From Variovorax sp. Root473 (GTDB taxonomy: Bacteria; Pseudomonadota; Gammaproteobacteria; Burkholderiales; Burkholderiaceae_C), in the NCBI RefSeq assembly GCF_001426505.1, contig NZ_LMEV01000019.1:154639-218638 (forward strand): DNA of 64,000 nucleotides, read 5' to 3'. The notes under the pieces are model-generated. The model made no database searches, was not told the origin of the DNA, and saw only the letters and a list, made by a program, of their open reading frames with translations. Shown here piece after piece: positions 56,838 through 64,000 of this stretch. Every line of letters starts with the position of its first letter. Position 1 is the stretch's first letter. The position numbers and the translations under genes were made by a program.

Positions 56838-57428
56838 ATGAGCCTTCTTGTTTGCCGCGTGGGACGTGTCGGAATGGTGCTGCTGATGGCTGTCGCGGGC
56901 AGCCTGCTGTCCGCCTGCAGTCCCGACGCCGCACCGGGGCAGGGCACCGCCAGCGCGCCCGCCGCCCAGGAGCTGGCCTGGGACGCGCTGGTGCCCAAGG
57001 ACTGGGACCCGACCCAGCGCTACCGCAACATCAGCCTCGAAGCGCTGCGCGACAACGACCCGCGCGCGATCCAGATGCTCGACGAGATGCGTGCCGTCTG
57101 GGACAACGCGCCCGTCAACGTGGCGCTCGACGGCACTGCCGCCCGGCTGTCGGGCTTCGTCGTGCCGCTCGACGCCACGGAGGGTGGCATCCGAGATTTC
57201 CTGCTGGTGCCTTACTTCGGCGCCTGCATCCACACCCCGCCACCTCCTGCCAACCAGATCGTCCACGTGATCGCGCCCGCGCCCGTGAAGGGGCTGCACG
57301 CGATGGACACGGTGCGCGTCAGCGGCACGCTGAAAGCGGCGCGCTACGCCTCGGCGGACATGGGCGTGAGCGGCTACGAGATCGCCTCGGCGACGGTGGA
57401 ACGGCTGGTGGTCACGCAGGGGCCTTGA
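56838..57428 (+). CDS. DUF3299 family lipoprotein
   Basis: 196-residue exported protein. A signal peptide with lipobox LLSAC places the lipidated Cys near residue 25. The body has the DUF3299 pattern: LAWDALVPKDWDP, VNVALDGTAARLSGFVVPLD and FLLVPYFGACIHTPPPPANQ, then a C-terminal VRVSGTLKAARYASADMGVSGYEI (in two parts). Cys and His in GACIHTPPPPAN may bind metal. Function is unknown. The start ATG at 56838 follows GGGG. The short gap before it shows nothing further. Confidence 0.85.
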   Translation: MSLLVCRVGRVGMVLLMAVAGSLLSACSPDAAPGQGTASAPAAQELAWDALVPKDWDPTQRYRNISLEALRDNDPRAIQMLDEMRAVWDNAPVNVALDGTAARLSGFVVPLDATEGGIRDFLLVPYFGACIHTPPPPANQIVHVIAPAPVKGLHAMDTVRVSGTLKAARYASADMGVSGYEIASATVERLVVTQGP

Positions 57429-57548
57429 CGGCCGACGTGCCGTCGGCGTGCGGCACGGCGCGCATTCGTTTCACGACGATCTTGTTACTCCCGCCTCAGG
57501 CCCCCGCTCGACTAGATTGCCCCTCATCACTTCGAAAGGGCAAGAACC

Positions 57549-57962
57549 ATGAACCCGGCCTACACCGGCGGTTGCGCGTGCGGCGCCATTCGCTACGAGA
57601 TTTCAGGGGAACCCGTGTTCCAGAACGACTGTCAGTGCCTGGACTGCCAGCACAAGAGCGGCACGGGCCACGGCTCGTACCTCAGCTTCGCGGGGGCCGA
57701 GGTGAAGCAGACGGGCGAGGCCACGCTGTGGCGCCTCAAGGGCGACAGCGGCAACGTCAAGACGCGCGCGTTCTGCCCGACCTGCGGCTCGCCCGTGTAC
57801 ATGACCTTCGCGGCGATGCCCGGTGTCTTCACGGTGCATGCCGGCAGCCTCGACGACCCGGGGCGCTACCGCCCGCAGGCGGTCACGTATGCGGTGCGCG
57901 GGCACGCCTGGGACTTTCTCGATCCGGCACTGCAGAAGTTCGAGCGGATGCCGCCGGGCTGA
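57549..57962 (+). CDS. GFA/CENP-V family zinc protein
   Basis: 137-residue protein of the glutathione-dependent formaldehyde-activating (Gfa-like) family. Cysteines arranged for two zinc sites are Cys9, Cys11, Cys28, Cys30, Cys33, Cys76 and Cys79 (GGCACGAIRY, QCLDCQHKSGTGHGSY, AFCPTCGSPVY). Members include S-(hydroxymethyl)glutathione synthase and many with no known role. It begins at ATG 57549 after AAAGGGCAAGAACC. It is convergent with the LysR gene, ten bases apart. The 120-base gap before it shows no gene. Confidence 0.9.
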   Translation: MNPAYTGGCACGAIRYEISGEPVFQNDCQCLDCQHKSGTGHGSYLSFAGAEVKQTGEATLWRLKGDSGNVKTRAFCPTCGSPVYMTFAAMPGVFTVHAGSLDDPGRYRPQAVTYAVRGHAWDFLDPALQKFERMPPG

Positions 57963-57972
57963 ATTCGGCCGG

Positions 57973-58857
57973 TCAGGCCATGCGCTGCGACAGGAAATCG
58001 AGGAACGAGGTGATCCGCGCCGACAGCTGCGTGTTGCGGTAGTACACGGCGTTGACGGGCTGGCGCACATCGAGCGTGTCTTTCGGCAGCACCTGCACCA
58101 GCGCACCGCTGGCGCGGTCGTTGGCGGTCATGAAGTCCGACAGGCAGACGATCCCCACGCCGGCCAGTGCGAGCTGGCGCAGCGTCTCGCCGCTCGACGC
58201 GACGACGGTGGGCGCGATGGTCCATTCGTCGCCGTGCACGCCGCGCAGCGGCCAGCGGTTGAGCGACTCCGGCTGTGTGAAGCCCAGCAGTGCGTGGCCG
58301 GCCAGCTCGTCGACCTTGCGCGGCTTGCCGCGGGCTTCCAGATAGGCGGGGCTCGCGAGTACGCGCAGCCGGTGCGTGCCGAGCGGGCGCGCATGCAGCG
58401 TGGAATCGCGCAGCGGGCCGATGCGGATCGCCACGTCGGTGCGCCGCTCCAGCAGGTCGATGGGCAGGTCGTCGGTGTCGAGTTCGAGGCTGATCTGCGG
58501 GTAGAGCCGGCGGAACTCCGGCACCAGCGGCACGATGGCGTGCAGCATGAAGGGCGAGGCCGCGTTCACGCGCAGCCGGCCGGCCGGCTGCTGGCGGCGT
58601 GCGGCCATGTGTTCTTCGGCGTCGTCGATCGCGTCGAGGATGGCGCGCGTGCGCTGCAAAAAGGCGGCGCCTTCCTCGGTGAGTTCGAGCCGGCGCGTGG
58701 TGCGGCGCATGAGCGTGGTGCCGAGCTTCTGTTCGAGCCGGCTCAGCGCGCGGCTGATGCCCGACACGGTCTGGCCGAGCTGGTCGGCCGCGGCGGTGAT
58801 CGAGCCGGTGTCCACCACGGCGCGGAAGGCGACCAGTTCTTCGATGGTGGTTTTCAT
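57973..58857 (-). CDS. LysR family transcriptional regulator
   Basis: 294-residue regulator. The N-terminal HTH covers about residues 1-60 (VDTGSITAAADQLGQTVSGISRAL, ALSRLEQKLGTTLMRRTTRRLELT). The substrate-binding domain begins near residue 90 (GRLRVNAASPFMLHAIVPLVPEF). It lies 37 bases downstream of the SulP gene on the same strand, so the two may be co-transcribed. Its targets are not evident. Confidence 0.92.
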   Translation of the reverse strand: MKTTIEELVAFRAVVDTGSITAAADQLGQTVSGISRALSRLEQKLGTTLMRRTTRRLELTEEGAAFLQRTRAILDAIDDAEEHMAARRQQPAGRLRVNAASPFMLHAIVPLVPEFRRLYPQISLELDTDDLPIDLLERRTDVAIRIGPLRDSTLHARPLGTHRLRVLASPAYLEARGKPRKVDELAGHALLGFTQPESLNRWPLRGVHGDEWTIAPTVVASSGETLRQLALAGVGIVCLSDFMTANDRASGALVQVLPKDTLDVRQPVNAVYYRNTQLSARITSFLDFLSQRMA

Positions 58858-58894
58858 GGCGCCGGCTTCTGCGAAGAGCGAACAGCGAATGCGG

Positions 58895-60616
58895 TCAGGC
58901 CGCCGCTTCGGGCACGTCGATGCGCGGCATCAGCGCGGCCAGCGCCTCGGCGTCGGTGCGGTAGCTGAAGAGCATCGGCCCCGGCGCGAGCAGGCCGGCG
59001 CGTTCCAGCACCTGCATGGCCGGCAGCTTCATGCCGCTCAGGTGCAGGCGCACGCCCTTGGATTCGATCATCCGGCGGATCGATCCGAACACCTCGGCGC
59101 CGGTGATGTCGATGCGGTTGATCGGCTGCGCGAACAGGCACACGTCGGTCAGGTCGGGGCGCTCGGCCAGTGCGACCGTGAGCGCGCGCTCCAGCGTGGA
59201 GGCGGAGGCGAAGTCGAGTTCGGCGTCCATGCGCACCGCATACAGCTGCGGCGCGAGCGGCGGCAGCTTCCAGAGGTGGCGGTCGCGCAGGCTGCCGTCG
59301 GGGTGCAGGCCCACTTCGATGATGCGCGGGTGCAGGTGGCGGTACATGTAGTGCGCTAGGCTGGCGAGCAGGCCGCCCAGCACGCCCCAGTAGATGCTCG
59401 GCGCGGTGGCGATGGTGAGCACGAAGGTGCCGAAGGCGATGCCCGCCTCCAGCTTCGAGATGCGCCACAGCGCGGTGAAACTCGCGGGCTTGACCAGCCC
59501 GAGGATGGCCGTGACCACCACCGCCGCCAGCACCGCCTGCGGCACGTGATAGAGCAGCGGCATGAGCCACAGCAGCGCGCCAGCCACCACGGCCACGCTG
59601 AACAGCGTGGCCCAGCCGGTCTGTGCGCCCGCGTAGAGCGTGATCGCCGAGCGCGAGAAGGACGAGCTGGTGGGGAACGACCCCGTGAAGCCCGAGGCCA
59701 GCTTGGCCAGGCCCTGGCCGATGAGGTCCTGGTTTTCGTTCCACAGCGTGCCGGCGCGGCCGTTGTCGACCTTGGCGCTCGATGCGGTCTCGAGAAAGCT
59801 CACCAGCGTGATCATCAGCGCGGGCAGCACCAGCGCGCTGAAGGTGTGCGCCGGCAGCAGGCCGGGCCAGTAGAACGAAGGCAGGCCCGAGGGCAGGGCG
59901 CCCACCACGGCGCCGCCGCGCAGTGCGTAGTTGATGCTCCAGCTGATGGCCGCGGCGCCGGCCACCAGCGCCATCGTGGTCGGGAAGCGCGGCACCCAGC
60001 GCTTGCCCAGCCACAGCACGGCGATGCTGCCCAGGCCGAAGGCGATGGCCGTCAGGTCGGGCAGCGGCCCGCCCTGCAGCACCTGCGCAATGGTGCGGCC
60101 CGTGAAGCCGAGCAGCGCGGGCAGCTGCGAAATGGCGATCAGCACCGCCGCGCCCTGCGTGAAGCCGATCAGCACTGGCGAATTGACCAGCCGCAGCAGC
60201 CAGCCGAAGCGGCCCGCGCCGAGCACGATCTGGATCGCGCCCGACATCAGCGTGAGCCACACCGCCATCGCCACCCACTCGTCGCTGCCTGCCACCGCCA
60301 GCGGCGCGAGTGACGCGCCGACCAGCAGGCTGGTGAGCGCCGTGGGTCCCACCGACAGCCGCTGCGACGAGCTGAACATCACGGCGATGAGCGCCGGGAA
60401 CAGCGCCGCGTAGACGCCCGTGACCAGCGGCATGCCGGCCAGCGCCGCATAGGCCACGCCCTGCGGCAACACCATCAGCGCGACGGTGATGCCGGCCATG
60501 GCCTCGTTGCGCAGCAGCGCGGCGGAAGGTCGGGGCCAGCCGAGGCAGGGAACCCAGCGTGCGAGGCGCTGGCGAAGGGACGGTGCGGGGGAGGAGGAGG
60601 GAGAAGCCGGATTCAT
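58895..60616 (-). CDS. SulP family anion transporter with C-terminal STAS domain
   Basis: 573-residue permease for sulfate, bicarbonate or dicarboxylates. The transmembrane part (about residues 25-415) begins NEAMAGITVALMVLPQGVAYAALAG and includes the SulP block SFPTSSSFSRSAI and NRAGTLW-type loop (VDNGRAGTLWNENQDLIGQG). The STAS domain occupies about 440-555, with a probable phosphorylation region NRIDITGAEVFGSI. I chose ATG 60616 (MNPASP) over an upstream in-frame start. The transported anion cannot be told. It precedes the LysR gene. Confidence 0.92.
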   Translation of the reverse strand: MNPASPSSSPAPSLRQRLARWVPCLGWPRPSAALLRNEAMAGITVALMVLPQGVAYAALAGMPLVTGVYAALFPALIAVMFSSSQRLSVGPTALTSLLVGASLAPLAVAGSDEWVAMAVWLTLMSGAIQIVLGAGRFGWLLRLVNSPVLIGFTQGAAVLIAISQLPALLGFTGRTIAQVLQGGPLPDLTAIAFGLGSIAVLWLGKRWVPRFPTTMALVAGAAAISWSINYALRGGAVVGALPSGLPSFYWPGLLPAHTFSALVLPALMITLVSFLETASSAKVDNGRAGTLWNENQDLIGQGLAKLASGFTGSFPTSSSFSRSAITLYAGAQTGWATLFSVAVVAGALLWLMPLLYHVPQAVLAAVVVTAILGLVKPASFTALWRISKLEAGIAFGTFVLTIATAPSIYWGVLGGLLASLAHYMYRHLHPRIIEVGLHPDGSLRDRHLWKLPPLAPQLYAVRMDAELDFASASTLERALTVALAERPDLTDVCLFAQPINRIDITGAEVFGSIRRMIESKGVRLHLSGMKLPAMQVLERAGLLAPGPMLFSYRTDAEALAALMPRIDVPEAAA

Positions 60617-60679
60617 GAAGCGGGGCGCGCGCACGGCGGGCACGCCGTGCGCGGAGAGCGGGAGAGAGAAAGAAAGGGC

Positions 60680-61129
60680 CTAGATCAGCGAAGTCGCGTT
60701 TTTCAGGACGTAGTCGCAGGCCTTTTCCTTGACCTTCGACGACAGGCCCTTGAGGTTGAGCGACTTGCCGTCACCGCCCTTGAGCAGGCCCTTGGCACCG
60801 CTCGCAAAGTCGTTTTCCTGTTTCTTCTGGCCGGTGATCTTGGCCAGCAGCTTGTCCTTGACGGACGCTGCATCGCCGCCGAGGTAGTTGTTCTTGACGC
60901 AGTACTCGAGCACGCCGGCCGCACTGCCGACGGTGCTGGAGCCGATGGCGGGCATCTTGAAGCCGCCGAGGCTGAGGCCGCTGAGCGCCGAGCCGCCTCC
61001 GCTGCTGTTGCCTTGCGAGTTGACCGCCGCGCCGGCCTGTTCTTTCAGCTGGTCGAGCAGATTGTTGGCCTGCGCCGAGGCGCCTGCGGCGAGCAGGGCG
61101 AGGGCAAGGAATGTGGAGCGAACGTGCAT
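60680..61129 (-). CDS. DUF2501 family exported protein (YjjA-like)
   Basis: 149-residue secreted protein. Signal peptide residues 1-21 (LALLAAGASAQA). A Gly/Ser-rich stretch follows (GNSSGGGSALSGLSLGG), then a conserved block VLEYCVKNNYLGGDAASVKDKL and a C-terminal KEKACDYVLKNATSL with two Cys likely forming a disulfide. Perfect ribosome site AGGAGG before ATG 61129. Function is unknown; E. coli YjjA is the nearest family member I know. Confidence 0.88.
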   Translation of the reverse strand: MHVRSTFLALALLAAGASAQANNLLDQLKEQAGAAVNSQGNSSGGGSALSGLSLGGFKMPAIGSSTVGSAAGVLEYCVKNNYLGGDAASVKDKLLAKITGQKKQENDFASGAKGLLKGGDGKSLNLKGLSSKVKEKACDYVLKNATSLI

Positions 61130-61251
61130 GGTGGCCTCCTTGGACGGACATGGGGGGAGAAGCGCCCACCAGCATACCGGAGCGCCCGGAATGTCTCTAT
61201 CGCGCGGGGCACAGCGGCACGGGGTGCGCACGGCCCGCAAGAGCACGCGGC

Positions 61252-62469
61252 TCAGCCTCGGCGGAACAGCAGCACCGAGTTCGTGCCGCCGAAGGCGAAG
61301 GAGTTGCTGATGGCGGCATCGAGCGTGGGCGCGGCGCTGTCGCCGGGGGCGACGAGGTTCATCTGGCAGTCGGGATCGACGACGCTGCAGTGCGCGTTGG
61401 GTGGCAGCTCGCGCCGGTGCAGCGCCAGCACCGTGATGAGCGCTTCGATGGCGCCGGCCGCGCCCAGCATGTGGCCGTGCAGCGCCTTGGTCGAGCTGAC
61501 GCGCAGGGCGTCGAAGTCGGCGCCCCAGACCTCGGCCAGCGCGTTGCGCTCGACCACGTCGCCGATGCGCGTGGCCGTGCCGTGGGCGTTGCAGTAGCCC
61601 ACGTCGCGCGGTTGCAGGCCGGCCTGGCGCAGCGCCGAGCGCAGCGCGCGGGCCTGGCCGGGCGCGTCGGGCTTGGTGAGGTGGGTGGCGTCGCTGCTCA
61701 GGCCCCAGCCGGCCAGCGTGGCGTAGCGGCGGGCGCCGCGTGCGCGTGCGCGCTCGGCCGATTCGAGGATGAGGAAGGCCGAGCCTTCGCCCAGTGCGAA
61801 GCCGCTGCGGTCGGTGGCAAAGGGGCGCACCGCGCCGGCCGCTTCGTCGGGCTGGAAACCGGCCAGCGTCTGCATGGCCTGCCAGGCCAGCACCACGCCC
61901 GGGACGATCAGCGCTTCGCTGCCGCCCGCGATGGCGATGTCGACCTCGCCGCGCTGCACCGCCTTGGCGGCCTCGGCAATGGCCACCGACGACGAGGCGC
62001 AGGCGACCGAATACGTGAGCACCGGGCCCAGCACGCCGTTGCGCATCGCCACGTGAGCGGCGGGCGCATTGGGCATGAAGGCGGGAATCGTGAGCGGCGA
62101 GACGCGCCCGTTGCCGCGGTACGCGGCTTCGAGCGCGGCGGCGCCGCCCATGCCGCACCCGGCGTAGACGCCCACGCGCTCGGCATCGACGTCGGCATCG
62201 CACATCGCCAGGCCGGCGTCGCGCAGGGCGAGGTCGGCGGCAGCCACGGCGAGCTGGCTCACGCGGTCGACCCCGGCGAGCTGCAGCTTGGTGAACCAGC
62301 GCGTCTCGTCGAAGGCGACCGTCGCGGCGGCGGCGGGTTTGGGGAGTTCGGGAAAAACCGGCGCGAGGGCCGAGCGGCCCTGCAGCAGCGCATCGAACAG
62401 CGCATCGGGCGCGTCGCCATGCGGCGCCATGACGCCCAATCCGGTGACGGCGACTTCGTGCGTGCTCAC
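61252..62469 (-). CDS. Beta-ketoacyl-ACP synthase (KAS I/II type)
   Basis: 405-residue condensing enzyme. The catalytic triad is complete: Cys157 (YSVACASSSV), His296 (CNAHGTAT) and His333 (ALHGHMLGAAGA). The C-terminal SNSFAFGGTNSVLLFRRG is standard. Length fits FabB/FabF. Its ATG at 62469 overlaps the stop of the acyl carrier protein gene (ATGA). No malonyltransferase, ketoreductase or dehydratase adjoins, so it is not the main fab operon; the pair may extend or start a special acyl chain. Confidence 0.9.
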   Translation of the reverse strand: MSTHEVAVTGLGVMAPHGDAPDALFDALLQGRSALAPVFPELPKPAAAATVAFDETRWFTKLQLAGVDRVSQLAVAAADLALRDAGLAMCDADVDAERVGVYAGCGMGGAAALEAAYRGNGRVSPLTIPAFMPNAPAAHVAMRNGVLGPVLTYSVACASSSVAIAEAAKAVQRGEVDIAIAGGSEALIVPGVVLAWQAMQTLAGFQPDEAAGAVRPFATDRSGFALGEGSAFLILESAERARARGARRYATLAGWGLSSDATHLTKPDAPGQARALRSALRQAGLQPRDVGYCNAHGTATRIGDVVERNALAEVWGADFDALRVSSTKALHGHMLGAAGAIEALITVLALHRRELPPNAHCSVVDPDCQMNLVAPGDSAAPTLDAAISNSFAFGGTNSVLLFRRG

Positions 62470-62708
62470 GCGGGCTTGGCGGCGCGGACCTTGTCGACCA
62501 ACTGCGCGAGCTCGGCCAGGGTGTCGATGCTTGCGTCTTCGTCGGGCATGGTGATGCCGAAATGGTCTTCGATGGCGAACAGGAATTCGGCCAGTGCCAG
62601 CGAATCGAGTCCGCCGGTTTCACGCATCGAGGCGTGGGGGTCGAGCTTGGACGGTTCGATGCCGTACTTCTCGTGAATCAGGTCCTGCAATTCCTTCAGC
62701 GAACTCAT
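62466..62708 (-). CDS. Acyl carrier protein
   Basis: 80-residue acidic carrier. The phosphopantetheine serine is Ser36 in GGLDSLALAEFLFAIE, and IPDEDA-like MPDEDASIDTLAELAQLV follows. It is more divergent than housekeeping AcpP (GLDSLALAE in place of GADSLDTVE), so it probably serves the adjacent ketoacyl synthase. Start ATG 62708 (MSSLKELQD) is chosen by length; the ribosome site is weak. The 157-base gap upstream contains the dyad at 62817-62832. Confidence 0.88.
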   Translation of the reverse strand: MSSLKELQDLIHEKYGIEPSKLDPHASMRETGGLDSLALAEFLFAIEDHFGITMPDEDASIDTLAELAQLVDKVRAAKPA

Positions 62709-62816
62709 CTGCGATGCCTGTCGTCTTGTGCCGCCGTTGATCGATGGGCTGCCTGTCCCTTGCGGGTGGCGGGCCACAGGTTCGATCCCTTCCTCGCTCG
62801 GCCAGTGGTGAATGTG

Positions 62817-62832
62817 ATCAATGGTGATTGAT
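62817..62832. promoter_or_regulatory. Small dyad upstream of the acyl carrier protein gene
   Basis: ATCAAT (62817-62822) and ATTGAT (62827-62832) form a 6-4-6 palindrome in a locally AT-rich patch about 110 bases upstream of the acyl carrier protein start. It may be an operator or part of a promoter. Confidence 0.3.
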
Positions 62833-62865
62833 GATATCCGCTTCGATCCTAGGGGAATCCTCTGA

Positions 62866-63552
62866 TCAGCGCGTTCCGGGCCGCCAGCGCAATGAAGGCA
62901 GCGCAAAGGCCAGCCCGAGCAGCGCGCCGGCCACCGCGTCGAGCACCACGTGCTGCTTGACCGCCAGCGTGGAGTAGGCAATGGCGGCAAACCAGGCCCA
63001 GTTGATCGCCTGCAACAGCCACGGCGTGCGCGCCGCGCGCAGCACGTCGGCCAGCCGCACGGCGGTGAAGATGGCGACGGCGACGTGCATCGACGGGCAG
63101 GCGTTGCCCGCGGCGTCCACGCCCTGCAGCATCGCGAAGCCGGGGTAGCCCGAGACGTCGATGTCCAGCGGCGGGATCTGCGTCGGCCAGAAGTAGAAAA
63201 GGCCCAGGCCGCTCAGGCACAGCGCACCGATCCACAGTCCGTACACCACCAGCTCGCGAAACGTGAGCTGCAGCCCCGGCGCAAAACCCACGTACACCCA
63301 CAGCGACAGGTAGGCGCCAAGCGTGTAGGGCTGGAACGGGATCAGGTGGTCCAGCGCCGTCAGCGGCATCACCGTGACCGGAAAGGCCGGGTTGCGCAGC
63401 AAGTGGAAGTAGCCGATGAAGAACAGCCAGGTGAAGGCCGTGGTGCCGACCGCCTTCAGCAGGAAATGGCGGCGGATGCGCAGCCAGATGTCGGCGGTCC
63501 ACGTTGCAGGCCTGGCCGTGGGGGCGATGTGCAGGGGGATCGGTGAGTGCAT
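62866..63552 (-). CDS. PAP2-superfamily membrane phosphatase
   Basis: 228-residue integral membrane protein with about six hydrophobic segments (LLKAVGTTAFTWLFFIGYFHLL, ELVVYGLWIGALCLSGLGLFYF among them). The active-site signature is the variant CPSMHVA near residues 151-157, with the third motif KQHVVLDAVAG near 198-208 supplying His and Asp. This PSMH form is found in membrane lipid phosphatases and phosphotransferases. The substrate may be a lipid phosphate. ATG 63552 is the start. It lies upstream of and in the same direction as the acyl carrier protein and ketoacyl synthase genes. Confidence 0.85.
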   Translation of the reverse strand: MHSPIPLHIAPTARPATWTADIWLRIRRHFLLKAVGTTAFTWLFFIGYFHLLRNPAFPVTVMPLTALDHLIPFQPYTLGAYLSLWVYVGFAPGLQLTFRELVVYGLWIGALCLSGLGLFYFWPTQIPPLDIDVSGYPGFAMLQGVDAAGNACPSMHVAVAIFTAVRLADVLRAARTPWLLQAINWAWFAAIAYSTLAVKQHVVLDAVAGALLGLAFALPSLRWRPGTR

Positions 63553-63617
63553 GGTGTGGGTGTCGGTCGCCGATCTTGCCAGAGCACCATGACGCGCCCC
63601 GTCCATGCCCTGCGGCA

Positions 63618-64000
63618 TCAAGGGGTGGCGGGTCGCTTGCGGTGCTGGAACGAGGTGGGCGAGCGCCCGGTGGCCGCCTTGAACATGGCGCAGAAGGCGC
63701 TGTCGGTGGCGTAGCCGCTGGCGGACGCCACCTGGCTCACCGCCATGCCGCGCGCCAGCAGCGGCAGCGCATGCGCCATCACGGCCTGCTGGCGCCATTG
63801 CTGCCAGCTCATGCCGAGCTGGTCGCGAAACAGCCGCGCCACCGTGCGCTCGCTGGCGCCGATGGCGGCGGCGCGCTCGGCCAGCGTGGCGCGGTCGGCC
63901 GGGTTGCGCAGCAGCGTCTCGCACAGCTGGCGCAGGCGCTTGTCGGAGGGCAGCGGCACGTCGATGCGGATCTGCGTGGCGCGCTCGACCTCGTCGACCA
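63618..64000 (-). CDS. AraC family transcriptional regulator (C-terminal part, cut by window edge)
   Basis: The visible 127 residues cover the double helix-turn-helix DNA-binding domain: IGASERTVARLFRDQLGMSWQQW for the first and MAVSQVASASGYATDSAFCAMFKAATGRSPTSF for the second (split about residue 75). The reading frame stays open to the right edge without a required start (preceding residues read VDEVERATQIRID), so the N-terminal sensor domain lies outside the window. It is 65 bases upstream of the PAP2 gene on the same strand. Confidence 0.88.
   Translation of the reverse strand, partial: VDEVERATQIRIDVPLPSDKRLRQLCETLLRNPADRATLAERAAAIGASERTVARLFRDQLGMSWQQWRQQAVMAHALPLLARGMAVSQVASASGYATDSAFCAMFKAATGRSPTSFQHRKRPATP

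Overview
The window is GC-rich, densely coded and reads like a Burkholderiales chromosome of the family Comamonadaceae, most like Variovorax. That placement rests on gene order and protein wording I recognise (rpsF-priB-rpsR-rplI-dnaB, hom-thrC-mobB-moeA-moaD, divergent ppsR/ppsA, several liv-type transporters, a Bug-type binding protein); I could not run a search. I see no rRNA, tRNA, CRISPR array, insertion sequence or phage gene, and no gene-free stretch longer than about 260 bases.

Left part (1-9865). A minus-strand iron block holds a PepSY membrane protein, a DUF2271 protein, a DUF4198 protein, an ApbE flavin transferase and a membrane-anchored flavodoxin/FNR reductase. A Fiu-like TonB-dependent siderophore receptor follows, cut by the window edge. 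Fur-like sites precede the operon and the receptor. The DUF2271 protein carries an ApbE-type flavinylation motif, so the block looks like a transmembrane electron chain for ferric-siderophore reduction. Bacterioferritin and an OxyR-type ahpC-ahpF peroxide module follow.

Core part (9044-35672). This is mostly housekeeping: PEP synthase and its regulator, the S6/PriB/S18/L9 operon, DnaB, a PhoH/PIN protein, a Bcp-type peroxiredoxin, the AlaA-like aminotransferase, threonine biosynthesis (hom, thrC), molybdopterin genes (mobB, moeA, moaD, moaE) interrupted by an opposite-strand DapA-family gene, and ClpB behind a heat-shock promoter. A five-gene minus operon at 16304-18568 (VOC, EVE, GyrI-like, a 64-residue protein, WYL regulator) is the accessory element here.

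Right part (35688-64000). Two uptake-plus-CoA-metabolism clusters dominate. The first is a liv-type ABC importer with an acyl-CoA synthetase, divergent from a TetR regulator, a crotonase and a thiolase; a duplicated operator-like motif lies between them. The second is a binding-protein ABC importer of the iron/polyamine class followed by an esterase, a CaiB-type CoA transferase and two crotonases, divergent from a GntR regulator, a quinone oxidoreductase and a GST. All three crotonases lack the usual hydratase glutamates. The window ends with a DUF3299 lipoprotein, a GFA protein, a LysR regulator, a SulP transporter, a DUF2501 protein, a free-standing ketoacyl synthase/acyl carrier protein pair, a PAP2 phosphatase and a partial AraC-type regulator.
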